Source: Symsagittifera roscoffensis (taxonomy: Eukaryota > Xenacoelomorpha > Acoela > Convolutidae). Taken from it: a stretch of 64,000 bases of DNA. The DNA is taken from positions 5,051,954-5,115,953 of the forward strand of contig NC_087066.1 of the NCBI RefSeq assembly GCF_963678635.1, written 5' to 3'. This document shows, in pieces, positions 12,145-23,517 of the stretch (positions within the stretch are counted from its first letter, which is position 1; each line of letters starts with the position of its first letter). The position numbers were made by a program, and so were the translations under genes. The notes under the pieces are model-generated. The model made no database searches, had not been told where the DNA came from, and saw only the letters and a program-made list of their open reading frames with translations.

Positions 12145-13870
12145 AGGGCGCATGCAGCTCAACACCGGAAAAATTGTTCTAAAAGAGTACTTTTTTGTCC
12201 TGATTGTAAGTATTTTACTCACAATCAACAAGAAATGAACTATCAAATGGCTAAGAAGCATGCTCCTTCAAGTTCGATGCAGTCAACGGTTTGTTCTTCT
12301 TGTTAACAGGAGATTCCATGTTACTACACTCTCCAACAACATCGGTGAAAAGAACATGGAGCTAAGCAGCGGAAACCTTGTGATACTGTAGCGGACTTGA
12401 ACAAGATTGTGGAGGAAGATGGGGAAGATGGTGAAAAACGGAAGTAGGAAATCAGTGCTTGTCAACATTTTCTGGTGGATACGGAGATGAAAAATTGGAG
12501 ACATAAGGTATTTAACTTCCAAATGTCCAAGCTAGATACTAAAATAATCACCATTTCTCTGGGCTTTGTTCTTCGAAAAAGTGAGACTGGTGAAAATCGA
12601 TTTTTGTTCGCCCATGAAAACAATACTTTCTTGAAAAATCTCATTGGCTCTGTACTAAAGCAGACCTGATAACAATCCAAGGAAAAGTGGAAAAATTTGA
12701 TATTGAGGAGCAATGTACCCAAGAACGTCAAAACACAGTGTAGCGATTCAAGTTGATCACAAACATGACAATTTTTGCTGCTTTGCTCGAAAACATTCCA
12801 ATGGGATGTCCGGACTCTGTCTTTCCCGAACCTTTACTACGCCATACGCAAGTGAACTGTCTTTTATCTAACAAAGACAAAGAGCCTTACAAAGATCATT
12901 TGTGTCTTATCCGCGCATTGGAGTCGTACTTGAACGGACACAATGATCTCGAATCTCAAATTTCTAGATATTTTACAGAAATCATTGCAAAGTCTGGTCA
13001 TGCTCCTACAATATTTCCTGAATTTTCAGTAGAAAACTTACTTGTTGTCGCGAAAATTATGCAAAGAAACATCTTTATATACGTTTTTGATATCCAAGAA
13101 GGAGAACATGTAGGATAATAAGCTCGACGAAGTATTGGAAGATTTAATAAAACAGTCAAATTACTGAGATTTACAATCATATCATTCATACAAACGATTT
13201 TGATTTTTTTTCTTCAAGTGCTTCCGGTGTCCTAGTTTTGACACTTTCTTCAATAAATCCGACAATTTTAAGCAGCATTTTCTGAGATGCAAGGATCGAG
13301 TGAGGCATGTTTAACCAAAGAACGTGTATGAGCTCCGCGAAACCTTGTTTGAAAAACTAGAAGGATTCAGTCTTCCCGTTTCTGAAAAAAACGAACTTTT
13401 GAATAATCTAGCAGCTTTCGATTTTGAGTTGATTTGTGTACCTACAGAGGAACTAAAAGAATCACAAACTACAAGTTGGATCGGAAAGAATGTTGCAATT
13501 TCAGTCTCTACATCATCGAATCTGATTGATGAACCCATCTTTTTGTACAACAAGGATCCACAGAACTTGATAATTGGTTTTTTAAGCAACCTTGAACTAG
13601 TTGCTGAAAAAAGTAATTTGAAGATGATAACGAAATTTCAAGTTATTGAAGTAGTTGTCAATGTACGAATGGAAAAGTTCTTTGATCAGCTGAGGTAAAA
13701 ACGTGGTAAAAACTATTCAAAAAACTAATTCGAGTACAAAGACGAAGGCATTGAAGACTCGGAGCAGCCGATAAGTCAGAACAATTCTTACGAATTCAGA
13801 AAATAAAGCTCATCGGTTTGAAACACGATCTCTACATGTTTCCATTTTTTCTACCAAAAAAAACTTTACT
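12145..13870 (+). pseudogene. protein-primed-type DNA polymerase B, N-terminal half, disrupted (Polinton-like)
   Basis: Successive plus-strand frames read as one protein broken by stops and frameshifts. From the N-terminus they are: a zinc finger starting FCPDCKYFTHNQQ at about 12.18 kb; a region at 12.48-12.67 kb (KIITISLGFVLRKSE); a 121-codon frame (12753-13118) containing KDHLCLIRALESYL and NIFIYVF; a second Cys-rich finger, CFRC...H...C, at 13219-13290; and a 124-codon frame (13324-13698) with FDFE at 13417-13428. FDFE fits the D-x-E exonuclease I motif of family B polymerases. From memory of the family, the arrangement of a zinc finger, an LCL-R-L-block, a Cys2-His-Cys finger and then Exo I is typical of PolB proteins of Polinton-like elements in invertebrates. 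Homology fades by about 13870. The palm domain and catalytic DTDS-type motif are missing, so it cannot be active. Confidence 0.72.
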
Positions 13871-14272
13871 TTTTTGAACTTTCAGTAGGTTTCAGCATAG
13901 TTTCAGGTAGATAGAGCACTGCTTCAAAAGGTAATAAAATGACTAAAGGGCAAATATTACCAAACCTTATCGTTTTTTGAGAAAAAAAATCCTTTTTTTA
14001 TAAAAGTTCTAAGTTTTTGCCCAAAAACTCTTACCATTGACTCACCATAAACCAAAAAACTAATTTAAAAAACTTCATACCACAATCTACACGTAATTAA
14101 CTTTTAATATTTAACAATTAGATAACGCGCGCCGAGATTTTTGCGAAAAAACTAGACATTTCTAGACAAAATCCGAAAAAAAATCGTTTTGTTTACCATT
14201 ATCTTACCATCACTCAAACCATAAAACGTTTTCATTGGTGTTCCCTATCCTACTACATTGTAGACTCTATAC

Positions 14273-14956
14273 CCAATGTTAATACATAGCTTGGTGACCG
14301 GATGCTCTATTCCCTATCTTAAAACATGGGGTCACCAGGGACCCCCCTTCCCCCAATTTAGTTCCAACATCTACTACTGATATTTAAAAAAGTTAGTTTT
14401 ATTACCAAATCAATTCAAACGATTTTTTAAAAACAAATTTTGAAATTTTATTAATTTTCTTTTTTTAAGAAGTTTATGAATCCGCTTGTTTTTTAAATCA
14501 AGGCTGAGACATGTTTCTTGAATGTTGTTCAAAAACCTCTCAACGTGACAAGTTTCTTACTACAAAACAATTTACTTGTTAGATAATTTTATCTGGAGTT
14601 TTGCTTTCATTTTTTGAAGTTTTTTTCTATGGTGAAAAGATTTACTCCTTGTATTGCATGAAGCAAACCGAAATGATTGAAGTTAAGACACGCTCGCTAG
14701 TGGGTAGTGCAATTGTCATTGATCTTTTCCCAATATTATGTGTAAATAGATATTTCTAGTTTTATTGACTTGATTTCAAGTTTTAAAGTGTTTGACTTAG
14801 AAAAAAAGCAAATCGCAGACTTGAATTCAACAAAAAGCAGATGGTTAATCAGCAACAGTTCCAAAAATTGGAAAGTTTTGGATAAATCTGAGAAAGCATT
14901 TGGTATCAAACACTGGCAAATTGTTTTCAATTTTTTTCAAGTGTTTAACATGAGCA

Positions 14957-15000
<44 letters not shown>

Positions 15001-16847
15001 CATTTTTATCTTCAAAACATTTGAATCACATCGCGGGTTTTTAGAAAATGTCTAATCTGGAAAATTGTTTACTATAGGTGATAAGTAATGCTACATTCCG
15101 ACAGACAGTTCGTAAAAAGTTGGCTTATCGTTGCTCTCTACATGATGATAGTACAAAAAAACTTGAACATACTTGACAGTGACAATGACAATTTTGATTT
15201 TTTTTTTGTAGAATGTTTCAAATGTGACAGGGTAATGTGAAACTCTGAGCTTTTCAGATTTGATATTTCACTCTTAGGTTTTTTGTCCAGTTTTTCATTT
15301 TACGCCAGCAAAAAAATAGTAAACATTTAAAGTTGCATAATGTTTAGCCAGAAGAAGTAATATACAGTCTCTTCCGTTCAAAAATGGTTGCTTTAAGTTT
15401 TATCAAAGAGCAATAGTTCGGACCTCAACAATCAAATAGTTTACCAAGCTTTTAAATCAAGAAGCGATTATTCATTCCAATGAAACATTTTTCGAAAATT
15501 ATTTTTTTGCTAATCAATATTGTGTTGCTTTTTCAGGAAGAAACCATCCTTAAAACAGATACCATCGTTTAAAACACAATTAAAGATCGATTGTAGGAAA
15601 CTATACTTTCCAATAAAAAAATGTATGAAAGGAGTTATACTCAAAGCAATTGGTTTTCAAAATTTCATTTTCTTTTTAAGATGTATAAGCGGATCGAACT
15701 ATCAAACAATTTCTTTTCAAGCTGTTGTTTTTTCGAACAAAAAAAAGTAAATTAGATTTTTGATGATCTTACAACTGTCTGCCGTTTCATTTTTTATAAT
15801 CAGCAAAAGTCTGAGAAAAAACTTGCGCGAGCTGAATAGATTTTATATCCAAATGATTTTTTTTTACAGCCGTTGTATCCAAGCTTAAAAACGACAAGGC
15901 TACAGGAGTGTTTTTACAAAGCTCAGTGCCAAACATAATTTTTTAAGGTTTTGAGTTTTTTAACCTACAAGTATCATTGTTTTCGTCATTTTTAAAAAGA
16001 ATTTCAATGTCTAACCAAGCGAAGAGATTACTAAAGTGAAATCTGTTTTTTTTTTGTTGCCTGATTGGGTGTTTGATACCAATTGTTAGAAAGCCCCTAT
16101 TAAAAATATTGCAGAATTAGAGTGATAATTTGAATTGAGATTAAGCTGAATATTCTCTCTGAATAGTTAATTATTCAAGAGAAAAGATAGAATTATGTAT
16201 GTTGTCATAGTATTTTGAAAACGATCACTGTCAACAGCATTCAAGAAACGACGCTTAATTTCAGTCATTTTGAATCATTTCATCCAGTACGAGTGTTATT
16301 TTTTCTTCAAACCGAATATCAAACTGATTTTTTTTGTAAAAAAATTGACTCAATTATAACCATTTTTCGTTTAAAAATTCTTGTTGTCACTAAAACCATT
16401 GAATGTTTAGTGCCATCTTGATAAAAATTTTTCAAATGCTTCAAATAGAGGGAAAAATTGAATAATGTAAAATATGCAAAAGTGAAAAAGCCTAAAATAT
16501 AAAACTGAGTTTTTCTGATTCAAAATTAGCAAAAGTAATTTGTCAGCTAGATAGTTTGTAACCTCACTTAACAACTTGCGATTTTCCCACTTCTATAAGC
16601 TAACTCCATTAAACAATGAACTTTCTTGAACAACCTGGAAAAAAAATTAGGGCAATTGACTTTATTTCTTGTTAGCAGTAAGTCTAGAGCGAACTGTATT
16701 TGGAAAAAGTTCAGAGAAACTTGATTTGGTGTTAGCGCATCACAGTATTTTCACAGTTTATCGCGCTTACTGGTCCGAAACCTTTGATTTTAGTCTTATG
16801 AATTTCTTTAATTGAATGAAATAAAACTCGAAAAATTTGTTTTTAGT
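14273..16847. other. intergenic, no supported gene; contains a (TA)n run
   Basis: No exon could be supported. The one obvious feature is a perfect TA dinucleotide tract at 14961-14996 (18 units). A small inverted pair GGTGACC / GGTCACC sits at about 14294 and 14330. Confidence 0.5.
14961..14996. repeat. (TA)18 microsatellite
   Basis: Eighteen uninterrupted TA units preceded by an A run. Confidence 0.95.
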
Positions 16848-16904
16848 TTAGTTTCCTAACTGCAACATATTTTTTTTTGTGGAAATAATAGCCAGGAAAC
16901 TTAC

Positions 16905-17186
16905 TTCATGTTTGAAGTTTTCGCCATCGCAAGAACTGATCTCAGATAAAACCCATATAGCTAACTTTAGCAAAATAATAATGGCTGGTTGAGTCATCCA
17001 GAGAATTATAAGATATCTTCTAATTACAATAAAAGACAGAAATAAGCACAAAATTAGAAATTTACTCTCCGAAGTTCTATTTGTCAATAAACATTCATTT
17101 TGGACGGCCTTAGCTGCGAATTTTTCACTTATTATTTTTAGATGGAATGGGAGCAAAAGACTTAAATATTTAAACGTTTTCTTCAT
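16905..17186 (-). other. possible small spliced or decayed gene
   Basis: Minus-strand ATG at 17186 opens MKKTFKYLSLLLPFHLKII, a hydrophobic N-terminus. Further along is a segment (17019-16905) bounded by a good acceptor (TTTATTGTAATTAG) and a consensus donor (GAA|GTAAGT). However, joining it to the first segment at the nearest GT gives a stop codon. Either the exon structure differs from what I can see, or this is a relic. No homology recognised. Confidence 0.22.
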
Positions 17187-17189
17187 GTT

Positions 17190-18027
17190 CGCAAAAAGAG
17201 CCGAATTTGTTCAATTTTCAAACTGATTTTTACCCAGCTTTTTCAATTGGAATGGTACAAGTGCCAGGAACCGTTTTTTAATTCCGCTTATTCAATATTA
17301 AGCTCTGATAATTTGCGCTCGATCCATGAAAAATTTTAGCTGGAATTATTTTCTGAACTGGCTGTCCAAAGTGGTCTCTGAAATTGGGTATTGTATGTAG
17401 TGAAAATCCGTCCACCAATTAGTTTTGTCCACCAGTGATGTTATCACTAATTTGACTTTGTGCCGGTTATCACTAACTTTAGCCGGTATCTAAACTTGAA
17501 TCTTACTTCAATGTTAAGATTATTGCTTGCTGTATGTTTTTATTGAACCTTTTTCAATGCACTCACTTACTTAATCGGAATTTTTTGACGTTGATTGAGT
17601 TTTGCAAATGTTATCCTTTTGAGTTGGACTAGTTTTGTTTCAAATTGGTCTTTCATGCCGTAAACTCGAGGGGTTAATTGACTTTTGAAAGGAAGTTGAA
17701 ATAGGCACAGCCTTAACACACGCATTAATTTTTGCATTAATGCAACAACGTTGGGGCTTACATTATTTTGAAAAAATTGGTCATTTTGTTGCACTGCAAT
17801 GAGTTGCCGTTTTTCAGATGTTTTTTCTCAAATATTGTATATCTAGTTCATTTTTCAGCGACATACATTAACGGACAAAAATAAGCGCAAATTTACGCTT
17901 TAACTCTCTAAAATTCTCGTTTTCATGATCCATTTTGGACAACATTTCCTTCGAACTTCAGTAAGATTTTTACATTGATCCAGAGTAAATGATCTGAGCT
18001 TCTCTTTATGAAACTATCAATAATTGA
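17190..18027. other. intergenic, no supported gene
   Basis: AT-rich sequence without splice-framed exons or repeats that I can identify. Confidence 0.45.
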
Positions 18028-18294
18028 TTTTAATGGCTTACTAATGTAATCCGAGTCTGAAAATGCCAATTTTTCTCATCTGCGCTTAGTGTTGCGTTGT
18101 AGTGAATTCTTTCTTGAAGCGGAGAAAAGAATTTCCCATGCGAAGTGATTCTTCTCAGCGAGAATATGAAATAATCAGTGTGAACTATGTACTAAAATTG
18201 GCTGTTTCTTATTTTTTCGTGCGAAGTGAAAAACTTAGTGCAGATGAAGAAAACTGGCATTTTCAGACTTGGATTACATTGGCAAGTCGTTAAA
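18028..18294. mobile_element. foldback MITE with ~65-bp inverted ends
   Basis: The left end (TTTAATGGCTTACTAATG, continuing through GAGTCTGAAAATGCC to about 18095) is the inverse of the right end (from about 18231, CTTAGTGCAGATGA, to 18294, with GGCATTTTCAGACTTGGATT inside). Mismatches are few. The 135-bp loop is unique. The reading frame across it is a by-product. Confidence 0.75.
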
Positions 18295-18804
18295 ACCAAA
18301 TATTGATAATTTCATAAAGGGTAGGTCTGACCATTCGCCTCGGGTCAATGTAAAAACTTTAGGCTCTTTTCCAGTCCCCCCCTTTGATTTTGTCTGAAAT
18401 CCATTAGTTGAAAGTCTATTTAAAATGATTTTTGATGTTATAAACTGCATTAAAACGTGTCAGCGTGAACAGGTGAACAAATTTCTACAACATTTCTAAC
18501 ATGCAAATTGCCGTGTGAACAATTTATGAACAACTTTGTTTTGTAATTTTCCGAGGGGGTTGGGAAACTGGAAAAGAGCCAAATTTTGATTAAAATCGAA
18601 TAAACGGAGTCCAAAAAAGACATAAATAAGTATTTCAGCAAGTAAAAACCTGAATTTGCGCTTAAATTTGTCCACGTGTGTATTTAAATATGATCACAAC
18701 TGTTTATTTGGAAACTGAATTTCCTTAAAAAATCTTTTATTTCAGATAATTATCGTATGTACTCTGTTGTGAAAAAACGGTGATAACAATTTTTTTCCTT
18801 TGCT

Positions 18805-18864
18805 ATGATCCAAATTGCCGTTTTTTTTTGGATCCTCTGTCTGAACGCCGATGCTCACGATAAG
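18805..18864 (+). CDS. candidate signal-peptide first exon of the LRR-like gene
   Basis: ATG followed by MIQIAVFFWILCLNADA reads as a short secretion signal with a small-residue cleavage site, ending HDK at a donor (AAG|GTAATA). It lies 350 bp upstream of the long membrane-protein exon. The join is not settled: this exon ends in phase 0, whereas the best acceptors at 19207 and 19222 require phase 1. Only a weaker acceptor (TACTGAG|TGG at 19152) is phase-compatible. A further 30-nt in-frame exon may exist at about 19066-19095 (acceptor ATCTTTAG, donor GGAAG|GTGAAC). Confidence 0.4.
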
Positions 18865-19194
18865 GTAATAGCTGATATTCAATTGACAGATGAAACAATT
18901 TGATTGATAAATACCTGTCGAAGCCAGAAACTGTAATTAAAATAGACACAGAAAGGGCTGGATGCCATCTTAGTTTTTAGTTCGCTGTAGATATAAAGTT
19001 TTTGTCAAAACAGTAAGCATTTTCCTTATCTCAGTGCACAGAGCCAAGCATTACTTTATCTTTAGATTCAAAAAGGCAGTAAAGAAGACAGGAAGGTGAA
19101 CCAATTGAGAGTAGCCCCAATGAACGGTTAGCAAGACACATTTTATACTGAGTGGATATTAGATTTAAATACCGATTATACTGTTCAAATCTAT

Positions 19195-20451
19195 TTGATT
19201 CTCTTAGCTTCTATTGTTTTAGTCGACGCTTACTGGGCATATCGTAATGCATTAGAAGGCAGATCAAATCCTGACACGTTTAGCTGCGGAACTTGTACAT
19301 GCTACCAGGACAGACAGAGACAATCGAGAGTAGTTGTGGAATGGTGCGAGATCAAATTGGGAGTCTTTTTGGCTCATAATATTCAAAATCGTATGGTTGA
19401 TATGACCAAAGTTTTCACAAGCAACGTTACGCGGATTGAAATTTTTAATACATCCATTAAAACAATCTTTGCCGCCAAAACAAAAAAAAAGACCAATTTT
19501 GTCTTCATTATGTTCAAGGAAAATTATCAGTTGCGGCTAACTTCGCAGGATTTTGGTTCGGTATCTGCTACGACAGTGCTCTTCAGAATACGAGCTCTAG
19601 AATATTTGGACCGAGCTGTCCTCCTCAATGTTGATTGCCTGCAGTTTTTCAGTATGAACACGACTAAATTTAACCTTGGAAACCGTGGAACGAATATTTG
19701 GTCTGAAGAAAAATTTAACAATATGTTTCAGAAGTTAGAGATTCGGGGGCCTCACACAACGTTTTCAATGATTACCAATAGTAAAAATCTTCGCTACGTT
19801 GAGTTCGGAATTATCTGGTCCGCAAGCCCGTCGAACGTGATCCCTGATGGATTTCTGAAGGGTTCACCCCTGTTGGAAACAATATACATTCACAGAGCGG
19901 TTAATTTCACTTTGCCGACGCACTTCATGCCCGAGCTAAACACTACAAAGGACATCAACTTGACAGTGAATATGTGGAATGTGAACTTCATGTCACTGTC
20001 ACATCAAGTAGGTGTCTTGAACAAACTGAGACTTAACGACACCCACAAAGAAATATTGAATGGTTTTCGAGGGCAAGATGCTAGAGATTGCAAATGGTTC
20101 TGTAATTGTCTGCCCAACGGATGGGGTGCATGCGGACATTGCGATGATGATTGGTTAAAACAAAATTGTGGAATTTGTGTTAAAAACCTGGTTAAGTTAG
20201 GATCGGAAGTAGACATCTACAAGATACTTCGTGGCACATGCTTTTTGTGGAACTCCGAAGTTATAAACAACATTAAGATGCCGCCCCCGTACCCTACCTG
20301 GGCACCCGGCGATTACCAGCCGAATGAGGGGAATGACTATGAAGGAGTGACAAGACGAAGAGCCCTAGGATTTGGCAAAACAGTGCAAGTATGGCTGGTC
20401 TTGCTACTCGTTATCACTTTGTGGTTCATTCGGCGCCATAGAGCACACTAA
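19195..20451 (+). CDS. single-pass membrane protein with LRR-like, cysteine-capped ectodomain
   Basis: An uninterrupted frame of about 410 codons, the longest in the window. It starts with a hydrophobic stretch (ILLASIVLVDA) that could itself be the signal peptide; there is no ATG, so an upstream exon is needed and the left coordinate is only the edge of the open frame. After this comes an N-terminal cap with CGTCTC and a later WCEIKLG. Then follow about 250 residues with leucine-rich-repeat-like strands (NLRYVEFGIIW, PLLETIYIHR, LNKLRLND) and many N-glycosylation sequons (NVT, NTS, NTT, NFT, NLT, NDT). A C-terminal Cys cap follows (CKWFCNCLPNGWGACGHCDD), then a proline-rich juxtamembrane stretch, a transmembrane helix (VWLVLLLVITLWFI) and a very short basic tail (RRHRAH). 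This fits a type I surface receptor or adhesion protein without its own signalling domain. I do not recognise the exact family. An AATAAA at 20508 and a MITE follow, and a broken copy lies 2.4 kb downstream. Confidence 0.75.
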   Translation: MILLASIVLVDAYWAYRNALEGRSNPDTFSCGTCTCYQDRQRQSRVVVEWCEIKLGVFLAHNIQNRMVDMTKVFTSNVTRIEIFNTSIKTIFAAKTKKKTNFVFIMFKENYQLRLTSQDFGSVSATTVLFRIRALEYLDRAVLLNVDCLQFFSMNTTKFNLGNRGTNIWSEEKFNNMFQKLEIRGPHTTFSMITNSKNLRYVEFGIIWSASPSNVIPDGFLKGSPLLETIYIHRAVNFTLPTHFMPELNTTKDINLTVNMWNVNFMSLSHQVGVLNKLRLNDTHKEILNGFRGQDARDCKWFCNCLPNGWGACGHCDDDWLKQNCGICVKNLVKLGSEVDIYKILRGTCFLWNSEVINNIKMPPPYPTWAPGDYQPNEGNDYEGVTRRRALGFGKTVQVWLVLLLVITLWFIRRHRAH

Positions 20452-20507
20452 TTTTTTTTCAAATAAGACCAGTTATAATACATTTGCGCATGAATTCAAG
20501 ATAAATT

Positions 20508-20513
20508 AATAAA
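20508..20513 (+). terminator. polyadenylation signal AATAAA of the LRR-like gene
   Basis: AATAAA 57 bp after the stop codon at 20451, followed by an A-rich stretch. Nothing else in this interval would end the transcript. Confidence 0.5.
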
Positions 20514-20565
20514 AAAATTTGATGTTGATTTTCTGAGTTAAGAAACCGTGAAAAAAAAATAGTTT

Positions 20566-20773
20566 GGATCTACTTAACAACCTCCCCCCCCCCCCCCCCC
20601 CCCCTATCGTACCTACTAAAGAATCTTCACCAGTGTAAATAAATACAGTAGATTAGCCTTGAGTTTTCTATTGAGAATTATAATTTTGCTGCATTCTGAT
20701 TGGTTGAAAAATCGACCATTTTGCCCTACTTGAAAATCCCCCCCTTTCTTTCTGGAGATTGTTAAGTAGATCC
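20566..20773. mobile_element. 208-bp MITE with 8-bp target duplication and poly-C tract
   Basis: Ends GGATCTACTTAACAACCTCC and GGAGATTGTTAAGTAGATCC are inverted copies with one or two mismatches. The flanks are the perfect 8-bp repeat AATAGTTT (20558-20565 and 20774-20781). An 8-bp TSD is characteristic of hAT-type insertion. Inside the left end is an uninterrupted run of 22 C (20584-20605). The insertion lies just beyond the polyadenylation signal of the LRR-like gene. Confidence 0.88.
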
Positions 20774-20781
20774 AATAGTTT

Positions 20782-22845
20782 CTTTTAGAAAAAAGAGAGT
20801 ATGCAAGAAATATATGGATGAAACAGTTTGAAAAGTGTTTTTTTTTTCATATGCTTGTTCTGCAATTTCTTGTTTAACCATTGACGCTCTTATGTCATTC
20901 TTGACGCTTTAAGTTACGCTTACACCATTAGTTAAACATTTAATCTTCCGTTGCTATTGTTATTCGAGCTGAAGAAAAGTAATTTAATTTGGGGCGCAAT
21001 TCTAGTTCGCTCTTTCATTTTGCAAAAAAATTAGTATTGAAAACCAAATTGGAATGACATGAAAACAATTTATACTAAAACTTGTTTTTGTTATAAAAAG
21101 AACAGGTTCGAACAATTTGTTCTTATGCAAGATCTAGGACAAACATTTTTTGACAATTTTGTGTTTTTGTTTCGAAAGGGTCGGGAAAAATGAAAAGAGC
21201 CTTTTTTGATTTTCAGTTTCTATAAGTTTTACAGAAATTGTTGCTTAACTTCCATTGAGTTATGTTTAACATTATTTCAAGTTGCATGTTGAGTGAGGTT
21301 GATTTGTTATTTTTCACCATCTTTGTTGCTATGTTATTGCTCTTGTTATCAATTACTGTTGAAGCCTGTTAATTAAAAAGTGCCGTAATCGAAAAAAAAT
21401 TCATCACCTTTCTTAAATTTTTTATCTCAGAAAAACTAATGCTGGTATTCTGTAGGAAATAACCAGGGTTGCTTTGATATATAGTTTCCTAATATTATCA
21501 ACCAAGTTTTTTGTAGATGGAAAATGAGAATTTTCCTTTAAAAAAATGAAACACCTACAGATCACCCTTTCTCATTTTCTAAGATATACGAAGATAATAT
21601 ATTCCACTGCAGCGATTAGTTTGAAATAATTTTGATAAGAATAAGAACAAAATTAACACCATCAAGCCTAAGGAAGATTGGGGTATAGAAGGTTGGTAGG
21701 AAGATTTATCCTCGCATTTTATGAACCTTTTTGAGAAAATATATAGCTTTATAAAAACAAGTTTGTCTTTTCAACCGAAATATCTGTCAAGTGAAGAAAT
21801 GGTTAGGCCCAAAGATTGAACTAATATGCTAATTTAAGCCAAGCATTTCAAAGACAGCTGAAACTGAGAATAAAATATACATTTAACTGGTGGCATATTC
21901 TTTTTCAACAACCCAATAAGTTTCATCAGTTTGCACTTCAATTTTCAAGAAAAACCACGCAAAAAAAATGATTTTTGAAAAAGATTGGAGCGGTTGTTTA
22001 ACGGTTTTGAAAAATAAATTGAAAAAATATGTATTTATTTAAAAGTTTCAGTTGATCAAAAAACTTTTGCCTAGAACTCTTGAGACTCTAAAATAATGGA
22101 CTACTACTTAGCTTCTAGCCATAGAAATAATATTTTGTCCATAATCATCCCTTTTGGAAACTTTCAAACAAATTTAAATGTACTTGTCCTTGATATGTCC
22201 TTGTCTAAGGCTTCTAACTCATATATAACACACATGGGCATAATTAAAATATCTTCAGCTAATATCAGGGTTATTTCGATAATAAAAATAATTCCATAAA
22301 CACAATGAAACGTGCAAATGGGAAAAACATTTCTCTATATGCTCGAACATTTCCTGAATAAAAAGCAATGTTATGAAACACAAGGCTCGCAAGAGGCTAT
22401 ATTTGATGATGTTAAGTGTAGTTTGGATTCTTGATCAGGTTTAGATGCCCGTCTTAACAAAAAATTTAACAAAAAACGTGCAGATGCATAATTTTTTTTC
22501 AGTAATTGGATCGTTTTAGAAACAAATGATTTTTTACAAATAAGAAGAAAAAAAATTACTAGAATCTTTTGATTGCTCTGATATCATCTTCTCATTTCAA
22601 AGCAGGCAAATTTTTGATTGAGCTTTTTGTTATGTTTTTGTAGATTAATGACATCAAGTTCATGAGTAGCTTCAATATTTAGATAAGCCCGAGCGTTGAT
22701 TGAAAGTTGGACTATGTCACAATTCGCAAAATTGACAAGAAAACTGTTATCTAAAAACTGCTTCAAATTAATATTCATTCGACAAATTTTAATCTAGCAT
22801 ACCTTCAAACGGATATGTACCGATACTTGGCAATCAATTTGTGAA
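20782..22845. other. intergenic, no supported gene
   Basis: No exon, RNA gene or clear repeat boundary recognised in this AT-rich spacer between the LRR-like gene and its decayed copy. Confidence 0.45.
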
Positions 22846-23517
22846 ATTATAGATACGGGGTTCCTCATACAACATTTTCAATGTTAACTGATAATCAACA
22901 CTTTTCCTACGATGAGTTTGGTATTATCTGGTCTGCTAATCTTAAAACGTAATCCCTGAAGGGTTTTTCGAGATTCAATCATGTTGGAAGCGATTTAGAT
23001 TCACCGATCAGACAGTTTTTTTTCACATACTAAGCTCATGCCCCAGCTAAAATCTGCGAAAGATATCAAGCTGACCGTTAATAAGTGAAATAAGAATTTC
23101 AGTTAACTCTTTATTCAAACGCTAATATTGAACAAATTGATACTTAATGAAACTCACAAAGAAATGCTTTTAGGGGTAAGAGGTTCAAGATTGCAAATGG
23201 TTCTGTTATTGGATGGGGTGCATGCGGACATGGCGACGATAAGTAGGACAAGCCTCAGAGTTAAATACCTTCTTCCAGCGTACAAGAGCCTCCAAAGGAA
23301 ACTTTGCGGTACATTGTTTTAAGTGAAATCCGAAGTATTAAACAACACCAAGATACCGCTTCCTTACCGTACTTTGGCACCTGGAGACTATCCATCTAAT
23401 ATGGGACATGACTACGAGGGGGTAACGAGACGAAGAGCGTTTGCGTTTGGTGCAATAGCACAAGTGAGTCTGACCATGCTACGTTTTATCCTTTTTGTTG
23501 CTCAATCACCGCTCTAG
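22846..23517 (+). pseudogene. decayed tandem copy of the LRR-like membrane protein gene
   Basis: From ATACGGGGTTCCTCATACAA onward the DNA aligns with the 3' half of the gene at about 19740-20450: LRR part, Cys cap, proline-rich stretch and membrane segment. It carries stops, small deletions and a frame change (for example TAAGTG at about 23320). The last stretch (23323-23517) still reads as protein, with APGDYPSNMGHDYEGVTRRR matching the APGDYQPNEGNDYEGVTRRR of the parent. The 5' half, including the N-terminal cap, is absent. A dead partial duplicate is the simplest reading. Confidence 0.85.

Larger units (their letters stand above)
6858..14272. mobile_element. decayed Polinton/Maverick-like DNA transposon bounded by inverted repeats
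   Basis: Bases 6894-7006 and 14017-14127 are inverted copies of each other: TGGTAAGAGTTTTTGGGCAA at the inner edge and GCGTTATCTAATTGTT at the outer. A further 14-15-bp match lies at 6862-6875 / 14253-14267, separated by extra sequence on the right. Between them are remnants of at least five coding regions on both strands: a minus-strand zinc finger at 7.1-7.35 kb, a minus-strand frame at 8.05-8.53 kb, plus-strand frames at 8.78-9.38 kb, a minus-strand frame at 10.4-10.8 kb and a plus-strand DNA polymerase B remnant at 12.1-13.9 kb that runs towards the right inverted repeat. Long inverted repeats plus protein-primed-type PolB and several genes are the hallmarks of Polintons. Full-length members are about twice this size, so this would be a shortened, mutated copy. 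No TSD could be defined. The alternative is unrelated remnants that happen to lie between two copies of a repeat. Confidence 0.6.

Noticed and set aside
20584-20605. 22-C run as an assembly artefact
   Set aside because: It lies inside a MITE with perfect 8-bp duplication, and similar runs occur in the related elements, so it is treated as real, though its exact length may be wrong.
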